Under the pieces are notes generated by a model. It worked only from the letters and a program-made list of their open reading frames with translations. It searched no databases and was not told where the DNA came from. Positions 1 to 7,429 of a stretch of 12,907 nt of DNA are shown here, piece by piece. Position 1 is the first letter of the stretch. Each line of letters opens with the position of its first letter. The stretch is from Deltaproteobacteria bacterium (lineage in GTDB: Bacteria > Myxococcota > Myxococcia > Myxococcales > 40CM-4-68-19), in contig VBLM01000274.1 in assembly GCA_005879095.1 (NCBI GenBank), positions 1 to 12,907 on the forward strand. The letters are read 5' to 3'. Made by a program: the position numbers and the translations under genes.

Positions 1-645
1 CGGGCGAGCCTGTTTCTCAGCCACTACCACTGGGACCACATCGCGGGCTTGCCGTTCTTCGCCCCCGCCTACGACCCGAAGAGCGAGCTGGTCATCCATG
101 GTGCGACGCGGCGCGGGCGCGACGTGCGGCAGATCCTCTCCGGACAGATGGTCGATCCGTACTTTCCCGTCGATCTCGGCGTGCTCAACGCGCGGTTGCG
201 CTTCGTCACGCTGCAGGACGGCGGGCTGGCCCACCTGGGCGAGGCGGTCGTGAGGGCGGCGGAATTGAATCATCCGGGCGGCGCACTCGGCTTTCGACTG
301 GAGCATGAGGGGCGGTCGATGGTCTACGCCACCGATTTCGAGCATGGCACCTCGGCCGACGATCGGCTCATCGAGCTCGCGCGCGGAGCGGATCTGATGG
401 TGTTCGACGCGCAGTACACGCCGGCCGAGTACAGCGGCAACGGCGTCATTTCGAAGCAGGGCTGGGGCCACTCGACGTACGAGGTCGGCGCCCAGATCGC
501 GAGGCGCGCCGGGGTGAAAAAGCTTGCCCTCTACCATCACGCGCCGGAGCGCGACGATCGCGGGATCGAGAAGCTGGCGGCGCTGGCGAAGAAGTTGCAC
601 CCGGGCGCATTCGCTGCGCGGGAGGGGCTGGAGATCAGGCTGTAG
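1..645 (+). CDS. MBL-fold metallo-hydrolase, 5' end cut by window edge
   Basis: This is the C-terminal 214 residues of a metallo-beta-lactamase-fold hydrolase; the reading frame is open from base 1, so the start lies outside the window. The zinc-binding signature HYHWDH (visible residues 8-13) fits HxHxDH. Later ligand positions are also present: NHPGG (His about 91), YATDFEH (Asp about 112) and LYHHAP (His about 179-180). A GWGHST segment (His 157) lies between the last two. The set is complete enough for an active binuclear metal site. The family contains phosphodiesterases, RNase Z-like and PhnP-like enzymes, and the substrate cannot be told from this fragment. No signal peptide can be judged. 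The gene is convergent with lipB-nudix, with only 9 bp between the two stop codons and no room for a separate terminator. Confidence 0.87.
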   Translation, partial: RASLFLSHYHWDHIAGLPFFAPAYDPKSELVIHGATRRGRDVRQILSGQMVDPYFPVDLGVLNARLRFVTLQDGGLAHLGEAVVRAAELNHPGGALGFRLEHEGRSMVYATDFEHGTSADDRLIELARGADLMVFDAQYTPAEYSGNGVISKQGWGHSTYEVGAQIARRAGVKKLALYHHAPERDDRGIEKLAALAKKLHPGAFAAREGLEIRL

Positions 646-654
646 CGCGACCGC

Positions 655-1692
655 TCAACCAGCAAGCTTCACCGCTCGCTTGAGTCCCGCGAATGGCAGA
701 AGTTCGAGAGCTTCCTCGACCGTGCACCATCGGTGTTCGTCGTGCTCGTCGCTCAGTCGCGGCTCACCCTGGACTGTCACCGTGAACGCCGTCTCCTGCG
801 CAAAACCGTTGCCGAGCGCAAAGGAATGCACGTAGTTCAATTCCCGTACCTCTTCGAGCCGAGGCGAGAAACCGGTTTCCTCGTGGATCTCCCGAGCCGC
901 CGTCTGCAGCGGGCTCTCGCCGGGCTCGATGCGGCCGGTGAGGATCTGCCAGAACCCGCCGCGCTCGGTCTTGCGCTTCATCAACAGCACTCGTCCGTCG
1001 TCGCGGCGGATGACCACGCTGATGGTGCGCAGCTCGTGCGGGACCTCGAACGCTTCGCTCTCCCAGACTGACGCTGCGGCCACGGCGAATCGCTGCTCGA
1101 CCTCGGCCATCGGCGGCGCGACGCCGCAGAGCGATTCCAGCGAGGCCACGCTCGCGCCGGAAATCCCGCACGGCACGATGGCGGCGAAATCGTTCAGGTC
1201 GGTGCGGACGTTGAAGGCGAATCCGTGCGAGGTGATCCAGCGCGAGATGTGCACGCCGATCGCGCCGAGCTTGCCCGCCGGCGTCCAGATCCCGACGCGG
1301 CCCTGCACGCGCTCGCTGCGGATTCCGTAGCTCGCCGCGACGCGGATCATCACCTCTTCCACCGACGCCACGTACTTGCGCACGTCCTTGCGATCCGGCT
1401 TGAGGTCGAGGATCGGGTAGCCGACGATCTGTCCCGGTCCGTGGTACGTCACGTCGCCGCCACGGTCTGTTTCGTATACTTCGTATCCTTTTGCTTGCAG
1501 CTGCTCGCGCGGCAACAGCAGGTTGGTCTCTTTCGCCCCCCGTCCGAGCGTGATCACCCGCGGATGCTCGAGCAAAAGGAGCGTATCCGGAACGCGGCCC
1601 GCGGCGCGCGCTTCGACGAGCATCTTCTGCGCGGCGAGCCCGTCCTCGTATTCGACCCGGCCCAGCCGGCGGACATGAAGCGTGCGCAGCAT
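655..1692 (-). CDS. lipB: Octanoyltransferase LipB fused to a C-terminal Nudix hydrolase
   Basis: This is a 345-residue protein with two enzyme domains in one uninterrupted frame. Residues 1 to about 215 are LipB, which moves octanoate from acyl-carrier protein to the lipoyl lysine of 2-oxoacid dehydrogenases. It carries the RGGDVTYHGPGQ motif (77-88), the catalytic Lys141 in AGKLGAIG and the catalytic Cys175 in PCGIS. Residues about 222-345 are a Nudix domain with a textbook Nudix box starting at Gly253 (GRIEPGE, then REIHEETGF). The FWQILTG stretch just before the box recalls NudB-type (d)NTP or dihydroneopterin-triphosphate pyrophosphatases; the substrate is unknown. Normal LipB proteins are about 210-240 residues, so the extra domain is real added length. 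The ATG shares one base with the E1 alpha stop (TGATG on the minus strand), which indicates translational coupling. No stop or credible start lies at the domain junction, so a single fused product is expected. Confidence 0.93.
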   Translation of the reverse strand: MLRTLHVRRLGRVEYEDGLAAQKMLVEARAAGRVPDTLLLLEHPRVITLGRGAKETNLLLPREQLQAKGYEVYETDRGGDVTYHGPGQIVGYPILDLKPDRKDVRKYVASVEEVMIRVAASYGIRSERVQGRVGIWTPAGKLGAIGVHISRWITSHGFAFNVRTDLNDFAAIVPCGISGASVASLESLCGVAPPMAEVEQRFAVAAASVWESEAFEVPHELRTISVVIRRDDGRVLLMKRKTERGGFWQILTGRIEPGESPLQTAAREIHEETGFSPRLEEVRELNYVHSFALGNGFAQETAFTVTVQGEPRLSDEHDEHRWCTVEEALELLPFAGLKRAVKLAG

Positions 1693-2765
1693 CAGCCGGC
1701 GATGTTCTTGGCATCGGGCCGCGGCACGGCCGGCGCGGCGAGCATCTCCTCGCGCTGCTCGCGCAGCGTCCACGGCATCACCGCGTAGACGTCGTCGAAG
1801 AGCGACTCGCGCGCCGGGTCCGGCTTCTTCTCCGCCTCCGCGATGGCCGCGTTCACTTCCTCGAGCACCCGCGCCCGCAGCGCGTCCTCGTCGGTGGCCC
1901 GCCACATGCCCCACGACTGCAACCGCCCGCGGAAGAGATCGAGAGGGTCGCGCTTCTTCCACTCCTCGACTTCCTTCTCGTCGCGGTAGCGGGTCGGATC
2001 GTCGGACGAGCTGTGCGCGCCGATGCGGTAGGTCTCGCATTCGATCAGCGACGGCCCGCCGCCGGTGCGCGCCTTGTCGACCGCTTCCTTCACCGCCAGA
2101 TAGACGGCGACCGCGTCGTTGCCGTCCACCTTCACACCGGAAAATCCGTACGCCTGGGCCTTGATGGCGATCGACTCGCTCGCGGTCTGCTTCGCGGTGG
2201 GGACGCTGATCGCCCAGTGGTTGTTTTGACAGATGAAGACGACCGGAGCCTTGAAGACACCGGCGAAGTTCATCGCCACGTGGAAGTCGCCCTCGCTGGT
2301 CGCGCCGTCGCCCAGGTAGGCCGCGATCACGGTCCGATCGCCCTTGATCCGCGCCGCCATGGCCGCGCCGACCGCCTGCGGCAATTGCGTCCCGATGCAG
2401 GAAGACCACGAAACCTGATTGACCGACTTCGACGCCATGTGCGACGGCATCTGGCGGCCCTTGGTCTCGTCGCCCGAGTTGCCGAAGATCTGGCAGAGGT
2501 ACGGCACCAGCGGAAAGCCGCGCAGCAGCATCGCGCCGCCCTCGCGCAGTGCCGGGAAGATCCAGTCGCTCGGCTCGAGCGCGATGGCGGAAGCGAGCGT
2601 GGCAGCCTCCTGTCCGGTGGCGGCACCGTAGAAGCCGACCCGGCCCTGCCGCTGCAGCGTCATCATCCGCTCGTCCAGCGTTCGCAAGCGCACCATCTCG
2701 CGGTAGAGGCGCAGCAGCGTCTCGCGCGGGATGGGCGGTTTGTCGATTTTCTGCGCGGGCTGCAT
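1692..2765 (-). CDS. 2-oxoacid dehydrogenase E1 alpha, branched-chain (BKD) type
   Basis: This 357-residue protein is the thiamine-diphosphate-binding alpha subunit of a heterotetrameric E1, which decarboxylates a 2-oxoacid and passes the acyl group to the E2 lipoyl arm. The ThDP/metal motif runs from GDG (152-154) to NN (181-182). The loop YRIGAHSSSDDPTRYR (246-261) and the C-terminal LFDDVY...MPWTLREQ segment (about 322-337) resemble branched-chain E1 alpha more than Gram-positive PdhA, whose loop usually reads HTMSGDDPTRYR. Branched-chain oxoacid dehydrogenase is therefore my preferred call, with pyruvate dehydrogenase the alternative. The gene is unusual in lying away from its E1 beta partner, with E2, a DUF1304 gene and a lipoprotein gene between them. 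No Shine-Dalgarno is visible before the ATG, and a promoter-like pair sits so close that the mRNA may be leaderless. The 3' end overlaps lipB by one base. Confidence 0.94.
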   Translation of the reverse strand: MQPAQKIDKPPIPRETLLRLYREMVRLRTLDERMMTLQRQGRVGFYGAATGQEAATLASAIALEPSDWIFPALREGGAMLLRGFPLVPYLCQIFGNSGDETKGRQMPSHMASKSVNQVSWSSCIGTQLPQAVGAAMAARIKGDRTVIAAYLGDGATSEGDFHVAMNFAGVFKAPVVFICQNNHWAISVPTAKQTASESIAIKAQAYGFSGVKVDGNDAVAVYLAVKEAVDKARTGGGPSLIECETYRIGAHSSSDDPTRYRDEKEVEEWKKRDPLDLFRGRLQSWGMWRATDEDALRARVLEEVNAAIAEAEKKPDPARESLFDDVYAVMPWTLREQREEMLAAPAVPRPDAKNIAG

Positions 2766-2800
2766 GCGCGGGTTGTAGTGGAAGCCGGCAGCGCAGGCAA
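2766..2800 (-). promoter_or_regulatory. Candidate promoter of E1 alpha, possibly leaderless
   Basis: On the minus strand TTGCCT (2800-2795), a 17-base spacer and TACAAC (2777-2772) resemble a sigma-70 -35/-10 pair, each matching consensus at 4 of 6 bases. Only six bases separate the -10-like hexamer from the E1 alpha ATG, so transcription would begin at or next to the start codon. The lack of any Shine-Dalgarno sequence fits this. The whole gap between the lipoprotein stop and this ATG is 115 bp (2766-2880). Apart from the promoter-like pair it holds a 16-bp GC-rich near-palindrome at 2861-2876 with no T tract, so it is not a convincing terminator. Confidence 0.4.
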
Positions 2801-2880
2801 CGTTGCAGGATTGCGGACGTACACTGGGCGCCTCGCGCTGACGGGAAGCTGGGGCCGGAACTGCGGCGCGCCGGAGTCGG

Positions 2881-3903
2881 CTAGAGCCCGCTGCGGACCT
2901 CGCCGAGCTTCACCACTTCGAACGCGCTCGCCGGGACCGACTTGAGCTGGTCGAGGTCGGGCACCGACCACCGGGCGTCGTGCGTGCCCTTCAGGTACCA
3001 GGCCTGCCCGCCGGCGTTGTCCGTGATGAACATTCCGTAGCGCTGCAGCGCGCGCAACACGACGAGCGAGGCGCCATGAAAGCGCGAAAGATCGTAGTCC
3101 GCGCGCAACCGCACGCGCAGGCCCATGGGCGGCGCCCACCGCGCGTCGCTGGTGCCCACCGAGTGGGTCGCAGGGGCGACCCAGGCGTGCGCGGTCGCGC
3201 CGGCGATATAGGTCAGCGCGTGGCGAATCTCGCCTTGCTCGACGGCTTCGTCGTACCGCGCGAGTCCGGGCAGGATCGGTAACCCCGCCGCGGTGGCCGA
3301 CGTCCAGCCGTCGGGACGCTGCGCGCCGCTGACCAGATCGAAGACCGCGCCAGAGTCGGCATGGAAGCCTGCGCCGGAGGCGTACGTGTTGTACGTCTCA
3401 TGCAGACGGCACTCGCCCTGCTGCAGTACGACGGCGTGGCGATCTTCCCACGGTTCGATCGGGACGTCCGCGGGAAACGGGTACGGTCCCGGATCGCTCT
3501 GCGACGAATAGAGAAACGACATCGGCACCTTGGCCTGCGTTGCCGGAACCACCGCGAAAGGCTGGCCATATTCGCCGCCGAAGGCGGGCCAGAGGACCAA
3601 TCCGCTGCCCATGAAAGCGACGTAGTCGGCCGAGTGCGGATCGACGGGGTCGGTCGAGACGTCGCGGTTCCATGCGTTGTCGACAGGGAACATCGGACAG
3701 CCGGCGAGCGTCGGCCCGCGCGGGGTCGGCTGCGGTGGGCCTGCGTCGACGGGGGAGGCCACCGGAGGCGGCTCGGCGGGAGGGACACCCGCGTCCCCGA
3801 CGGGAGCCGGGACCGGTGCGGGGGATGCGGCTGGTGAGGGAGCGGCCGGTCCTCCGCAGGCAAGGAGAGCCACCAGACCGGCGGTTGCAAAGCTGACGCG
3901 CAT
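2881..3903 (-). CDS. Lipoprotein with Pro/Ala-rich linker and globular domain of unknown function
   Basis: This is a 340-residue predicted lipoprotein. A short hydrophobic signal ends in the lipobox LLAC, with Cys16 the lipidated residue. Residues 17 to about 65 are a Pro/Ala/Val-rich, probably disordered spacer, and residues about 68-335 form one globular domain. The domain has recognisable blocks: GCPMFPVDNAWNRDVS near its start, RPDGWTSATAAGLPILPGL, GEIRHALTYI, PPMGLRVRLRADYDLSRF, and YGMFITDNAGG near the end. I recognise this block order from uncharacterised secreted proteins in several bacterial phyla, but I know no assigned function and see no catalytic motif. The gene lies 36 bp downstream of the DUF1304 stop and 115 bp upstream of E1 alpha, inside the 2-oxoacid dehydrogenase operon. 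No clear Shine-Dalgarno precedes the ATG. A link to the complex is only positional. Confidence 0.8.
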   Translation of the reverse strand: MRVSFATAGLVALLACGGPAAPSPAASPAPVPAPVGDAGVPPAEPPPVASPVDAGPPQPTPRGPTLAGCPMFPVDNAWNRDVSTDPVDPHSADYVAFMGSGLVLWPAFGGEYGQPFAVVPATQAKVPMSFLYSSQSDPGPYPFPADVPIEPWEDRHAVVLQQGECRLHETYNTYASGAGFHADSGAVFDLVSGAQRPDGWTSATAAGLPILPGLARYDEAVEQGEIRHALTYIAGATAHAWVAPATHSVGTSDARWAPPMGLRVRLRADYDLSRFHGASLVVLRALQRYGMFITDNAGGQAWYLKGTHDARWSVPDLDQLKSVPASAFEVVKLGEVRSGL

Positions 3904-3939
3904 CGAAGTTAGACGCGCCGAAATAGCTAAGGATTCTCG

Positions 3940-4275
3940 CTAGATCCAGAGTGCGGCGAGAGCTGCCGCGGCAGGAACGGTCTGCACGAACACGATCCGG
4001 CGATTCGCCGTGATCGCTCCGTAGATTCCGGCGACCGCGACGCAGATGAGGAAGAACGGCGCGCGGTCGAGTGTGGTCGCGAGCGACCAGATCAAGCCGG
4101 CCGCGAGAAAGCCGTTGTAGAGGCCTTGGTTCGCAGCCAGCACCGCGGTCGCTTCGGCTTGCTCCTGAGTCGTGCGAAAGATCCTTCGCGCCCGCGTCTT
4201 CCAGAGAAACATTTCGAGCACCAGGATGTAGACGTGGATCAGCGCGACCAGCCCAATCAGGACGCGCGCTAACAA
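3940..4275 (-). CDS. DUF1304 family small integral membrane protein
   Basis: This is a 111-residue hydrophobic protein with about four transmembrane segments. It matches the DUF1304 family in order and wording: LVALIHVYILVLEMFLWKT near the N-terminus, VLAANQGLYNGFLAAGLIW in the middle, then FFLICVAVAGIYGAIT and a final FVQTVPAAAALAAL helix. No biochemical function is established that I know of. The chosen start is TTG at 4275-4273, which gives the usual family N-terminus and overlaps the E2 stop by 7 bases. No ATG or GTG is available near the domain start, and the next in-frame ATG (4377) would add 34 residues of non-family sequence read from inside E2. The overlap indicates translational coupling to E2. 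The exact start is less certain than the gene itself. Confidence 0.85.
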   Translation of the reverse strand: MLARVLIGLVALIHVYILVLEMFLWKTRARRIFRTTQEQAEATAVLAANQGLYNGFLAAGLIWSLATTLDRAPFFLICVAVAGIYGAITANRRIVFVQTVPAAAALAALWI

Positions 4276-5531
4276 CAGTCGACCAGGAGCAATTCGGGGC
4301 TCTCCAGCGCGCGGATCACTTCGTACAGGAAAGCCGCGCCGATGTGGCCGTCGATCACGCGATGATCGAACGAGCATGAAAGATTCATCCGCTCGGCGAC
4401 CTCGACGTGGACCTGCCCGCTGGCGAGCCGTGTCGGCTTCGCGTACTCCTTGATCTTGTGCACGCCGAGGATTGCGACCTCGGGGTGCTTGACCACCGGC
4501 GTTGCCATCAGCCCGCCGTCCCTGCCCAGGCTGGTGATGGTGAACGTCGAGCCCTGCAACTCGTGCAGTTGCAACTTGTTGTCGCGCGCGGCCACCGCCA
4601 GCCGGTCGATCTCCGCGCCGATCTCTCTCAACGACTTGTGCGCGATGTCGCGCACCACGAAGACAGTCAGCCCCTGATCCGTGGCCGCCCCGAAACCGAC
4701 GTTCACTTCCTTCTTCACCACCAGCGCCTGTTTCTCCTCGTCCATGATCGCGTTCAGCTCGGGATACCTGGCAAAACCGCGCAGCAGCGCTTTGGCGATG
4801 AACGGCAGGTAGCTCAGCTTCGCGTCGCCGCGCTTGACCAGGCCGGCATTGATCCGCTCCCGCATCGCGGAAAGCGCCGCGGTGTCGCACTCCTCGACGA
4901 AGGTGAACGGCACCACGAAGTTGTGGCTCTGCGTCATCGTCCGCGCGATGCTCTTGCGGAGCCCGCGCAACGGGCGCACCTCGTCCTGCTGCAGCGCTTC
5001 GACGCGCGGCGCGGCGGTCCTCGAAGGCGGCGGCGCATTGCTGCGGTATTCGGCGTGCGCCAGCACGTCGGCCTTCATCACCCGGCCCTGCGGACCCGAG
5101 CCCTGCAGCTGCGCGAGATCGACGCCCATCTCGCGCGCCATCCGCCGCGTCACCGGCGTCGCCAGGACGCGGCGCTCGTCGCCGTTGCCGGAGGCCTGCG
5201 GCTGCGGCGCGCCCGCTGCCTGCAGCGGCGCGGGCTGGCCGGCCTGCTGCGGCGGCAAGCTCGGAGCGGCCTGCGCGGTCGCGGTGCCGCCCTCGACCTC
5301 GAGCAGCACCAGCGTGCCGTGCACTTTCGCGGTGTCGCCTTCCTTGCCGAAGGTCTGCAGAACTTTCCCGCGACGCGGCGAAGGGATCGTCACCGTCGCC
5401 TTGTCGGTCATCACCTCGACCAGCGGCTGGTCCTCGACGATCTGGTCACCCGGCTTGACCAGCCACTTGACGATCTCGCCCTCCACCACGCCTTCGCCGA
5501 TGTCGGGCAGCTTGAACTCGAACTGGGCCAT
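4269..5531 (-). CDS. 2-oxoacid dehydrogenase E2, dihydrolipoamide acyltransferase
   Basis: This 420-residue E2 core transfers the acyl group from its lipoyl arm to CoA. Residues 1-80 are a single lipoyl domain with the lipoylation site Lys44 in VMTDKAT, a wording typical of branched-chain E2. Residues about 83-117 are an Ala/Pro/Gln-rich flexible linker. Residues about 120-157 are the peripheral-subunit-binding domain (ATPVTRRMAREMGVDL, GSGPQGRV). Residues about 186-420 are the catalytic acyltransferase domain, with the active-site motif HRVIDG (His390, Asp394) and TSLGRDGG upstream. The single lipoyl domain and the MTDKATVTIPSP wording resemble bacterial BkdB, while a pyruvate-specific E2 remains possible. 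The ATG lies three bases after the E1 beta stop (TGA-GCC-ATG), and the 3' end overlaps the DUF1304 gene, so the gene is in the middle of a translationally coupled run. LipB and LipA from the same operon would modify Lys44. Confidence 0.95.
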   Translation of the reverse strand: MAQFEFKLPDIGEGVVEGEIVKWLVKPGDQIVEDQPLVEVMTDKATVTIPSPRRGKVLQTFGKEGDTAKVHGTLVLLEVEGGTATAQAAPSLPPQQAGQPAPLQAAGAPQPQASGNGDERRVLATPVTRRMAREMGVDLAQLQGSGPQGRVMKADVLAHAEYRSNAPPPSRTAAPRVEALQQDEVRPLRGLRKSIARTMTQSHNFVVPFTFVEECDTAALSAMRERINAGLVKRGDAKLSYLPFIAKALLRGFARYPELNAIMDEEKQALVVKKEVNVGFGAATDQGLTVFVVRDIAHKSLREIGAEIDRLAVAARDNKLQLHELQGSTFTITSLGRDGGLMATPVVKHPEVAILGVHKIKEYAKPTRLASGQVHVEVAERMNLSCSFDHRVIDGHIGAAFLYEVIRALESPELLLVDCC

Positions 5532-5534
5532 GGC

Positions 5535-6500
5535 TCAGACCTCGTAGTCGGCGAGCTCGCGCAGCTTCTGCGAAATCCGCGGCGCAAGCGGCAGGTAATC
5601 ATTTTCCAGAGTGTACGGGAAGGGCACGTCCCATCCGGTGATGCGCGCGATGGGCGCCTGCAGATGCGGGAAGCAGCGCTCCTGGACCAGCGCGGCGATC
5701 TCGGCGGCGAATCCGCCGGTGCGCGGCGCTTCCTGGACGATCGCGCAGCGGCCGGTCTTCTGCACGCTTTGCACGATGGTCTCGATGTCGAGCGGCCACA
5801 GCGTGCGCAGATCGATCAGCTCCGCGTCGAACTCGGCCACGGCTTTTTCCGCCTCGTGGAACATCGCGCCCCAGGCGAGGACAGTCATGCCGTTGCCAGC
5901 GCGCGCTACGGACGCTTTCCCGATCGGGACCGTGTAGTCGCCCTCCGGCACGTCGCCGCGCGCGGCGCGATAGACGCGCTTCGGCTCCATGAAGATGACC
6001 GGATCGTCCTGCCTGAGCGCGCTCAACAGGAGACCTTTCGCGTCGTACGGATTCGACGGACACACCACTTGCAACCCGGGCGTGTGGATGAAGAGCGCTT
6101 CCGGCGACTGCGAGTGGTAGTGGCCGCCCTTGATCCCGCCGCCGACCGGCGTGCGAATGACCACCGGCGCCGAATACTGCCCGCCGCTTCGATAACGCAA
6201 TTTTGCAAGCTCGTTCACGATCTGATCGAAAGCCGGAAAGATGAAATCGCTGAACTGGATCTCGGGAACGGGCCGCAGCCCGTACATCGCCATGCCGATG
6301 GCGGCGCCGATGATCCCGGCCTCCGCGAGCGGCGTGTCGATGACGCGATCGGCGCCGAACTCCTCGATCAATCCGACCGTAGCGCGAAAGACGCCGCCGA
6401 ACTTGCCCACGTCTTCGCCCAGCACGACCACGCGCGGATCGCGGCGCATCTCGATCTTCAACGCGTCGTTGACCGCCTGGATGATGTTCCACGCGGGCAT
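5535..6500 (-). CDS. 2-oxoacid dehydrogenase E1 beta, branched-chain (BKD) type
   Basis: This 321-residue beta subunit of the heterotetrameric E1 closes the thiamine-diphosphate site together with E1 alpha. Family landmarks are VLGEDVGKFGGVFRATVGL (26-44), TPLAEAGI with the cofactor-activating Glu60, EIQFSDFIFPAFDQIVNE (80-97), HYHSQSPEA (127-135), and IDLRTLWPLD (229-238). The GGVFRATVGL, RYRSGGQYS and VYRAA segments are closer to branched-chain E1 beta than to PdhB. The length is normal for the family. The start ATG at 6500-6498 follows the lipA stop by two bases (TAG-AC-ATG), and the E2 gene begins three bases after its own stop. The frame stays open upstream into lipA, but that extension is shadow sequence and lacks family similarity. 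Confidence 0.95.
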   Translation of the reverse strand: MPAWNIIQAVNDALKIEMRRDPRVVVLGEDVGKFGGVFRATVGLIEEFGADRVIDTPLAEAGIIGAAIGMAMYGLRPVPEIQFSDFIFPAFDQIVNELAKLRYRSGGQYSAPVVIRTPVGGGIKGGHYHSQSPEALFIHTPGLQVVCPSNPYDAKGLLLSALRQDDPVIFMEPKRVYRAARGDVPEGDYTVPIGKASVARAGNGMTVLAWGAMFHEAEKAVAEFDAELIDLRTLWPLDIETIVQSVQKTGRCAIVQEAPRTGGFAAEIAALVQERCFPHLQAPIARITGWDVPFPYTLENDYLPLAPRISQKLRELADYEV

Positions 6501-6502
6501 GT

Positions 6503-7390
6503 CTACGAGACCCAGTTCCGCACGAAGAATTCGCCGGCCTTGTAGCTCGAGCGCACCAGCGGCCCCGCGGCGACGAACTTGAAACCGAGCTGCAGCCCGA
6601 TGGCTTCCAGCTCGGCGAATACTTCCGGCCGCACGAACTCCTCGACCGGCAGGTGCTTCTCCGTCGGCCGCAGGTACTGCCCGAGCGTGAGGATGTCGCA
6701 CTCCACCGCGCGCAGATCGCGCATCGCCTGCAGGACCTCGGAGCGCGTCTCGCCGAGGCCGAGCATGATCGAGCTCTTGGTCCGCATCCCGCCGCGTTTA
6801 TAGAATTCGAGGACTTCCAGCGACTGCTTGTACGAAGCGCGCCGATCGCGCACGCGCGGCGTCAGCCGCTCGACGGTCTCGAGGTTGTGCGCCGCCACCG
6901 TCGGCGCGGCGTCGATGATCATCTGCAACGACCCACGGTCTCCCTGGAAATCCGGCGTCAGCACTTCCACCAGCGTCTTCGGCGCGGCCCGCCGCAACTC
7001 GACGATCGCCTGCGCGAAGTGCGCCGCGCCACCGTCGGGAAGCTCGTCGCGATTGACGCTGGTCACCACCAGGTAATCGAGCCCCAGCCGGCCCACCGCC
7101 TCGGCGAGATGGCGCGGCTCGAGCGGATCGAGCGGCCCCGGCATCCCGCTGGAAACGTCGCAGAACCGGCATCCGCGCGTGCAGACGTCGCCCATCAGCA
7201 TCACGGTCGCCGTCCCGGACCCCCAGCATTCGCCGATGTTCGGGCAACTGGCCTCTTCGCAAACGGTGGCCAGACCCAATTCACGCAGCGTCCGGCGGAC
7301 GTGCTCGTAGCGGCCGCCGCCGGGCATGCGGACCTTCAGCCACTCCGGTTTTGGCGCGCGCGTCTTGCGCAGTTGGACCAGCGAGCCCAT
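6503..7390 (-). CDS. lipA: Lipoyl synthase (radical SAM)
   Basis: This 295-residue radical SAM enzyme inserts two sulfur atoms into the octanoyl group attached to E2, using S-adenosylmethionine and two 4Fe-4S clusters. The auxiliary cluster motif CEEASCPNIGEC supplies Cys44, Cys49 and Cys55. The radical SAM motif CTRGCRFC supplies Cys70, Cys74 and Cys77. The conserved C-terminal RSSY (280-283) provides the serine ligand of the auxiliary cluster. All catalytic residues are therefore present and the length is typical. It stands directly upstream of E1 beta with a two-base gap, so the sulfur-insertion step is co-expressed with its substrate complex. The start ATG at 7390 gives a normal family N-terminus. 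A weak TATACG-like -10 lies in the 39-bp gap before it, without a convincing -35, so I do not call a separate promoter. Confidence 0.98.
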   Translation of the reverse strand: MGSLVQLRKTRAPKPEWLKVRMPGGGRYEHVRRTLRELGLATVCEEASCPNIGECWGSGTATVMLMGDVCTRGCRFCDVSSGMPGPLDPLEPRHLAEAVGRLGLDYLVVTSVNRDELPDGGAAHFAQAIVELRRAAPKTLVEVLTPDFQGDRGSLQMIIDAAPTVAAHNLETVERLTPRVRDRRASYKQSLEVLEFYKRGGMRTKSSIMLGLGETRSEVLQAMRDLRAVECDILTLGQYLRPTEKHLPVEEFVRPEVFAELEAIGLQLGFKFVAAGPLVRSSYKAGEFFVRNWVS

Positions 7391-7429
7391 GAAGGCCGCC
7401 CGTATAACCGAAACGTCGCCGAATCGCGA

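Noticed and set aside
1693..2409. Upstream extension of the lipB frame into the E1 alpha gene
   Set aside because: The frame is open, but the extra 239 residues are Arg/Gly-rich noise read out of phase from E1 alpha. LipB similarity begins exactly at the ATG at 1692.
2861..2876. 16-bp GC-rich near-palindrome (CTGCGGCG/CGCCGGAG) after the lipoprotein stop as an intrinsic terminator
   Set aside because: It has two mismatches, no loop and no T tract, so it is more likely a by-product of GC-rich sequence.
4407..6545. A 712-codon open frame on the plus strand opposite E2 and E1 beta
   Set aside because: It is a shadow of the real minus-strand genes, caused by high GC at third codon positions. 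Its translation is Arg/Leu/His-rich with no recognisable domain, while the opposite strand encodes intact enzymes.
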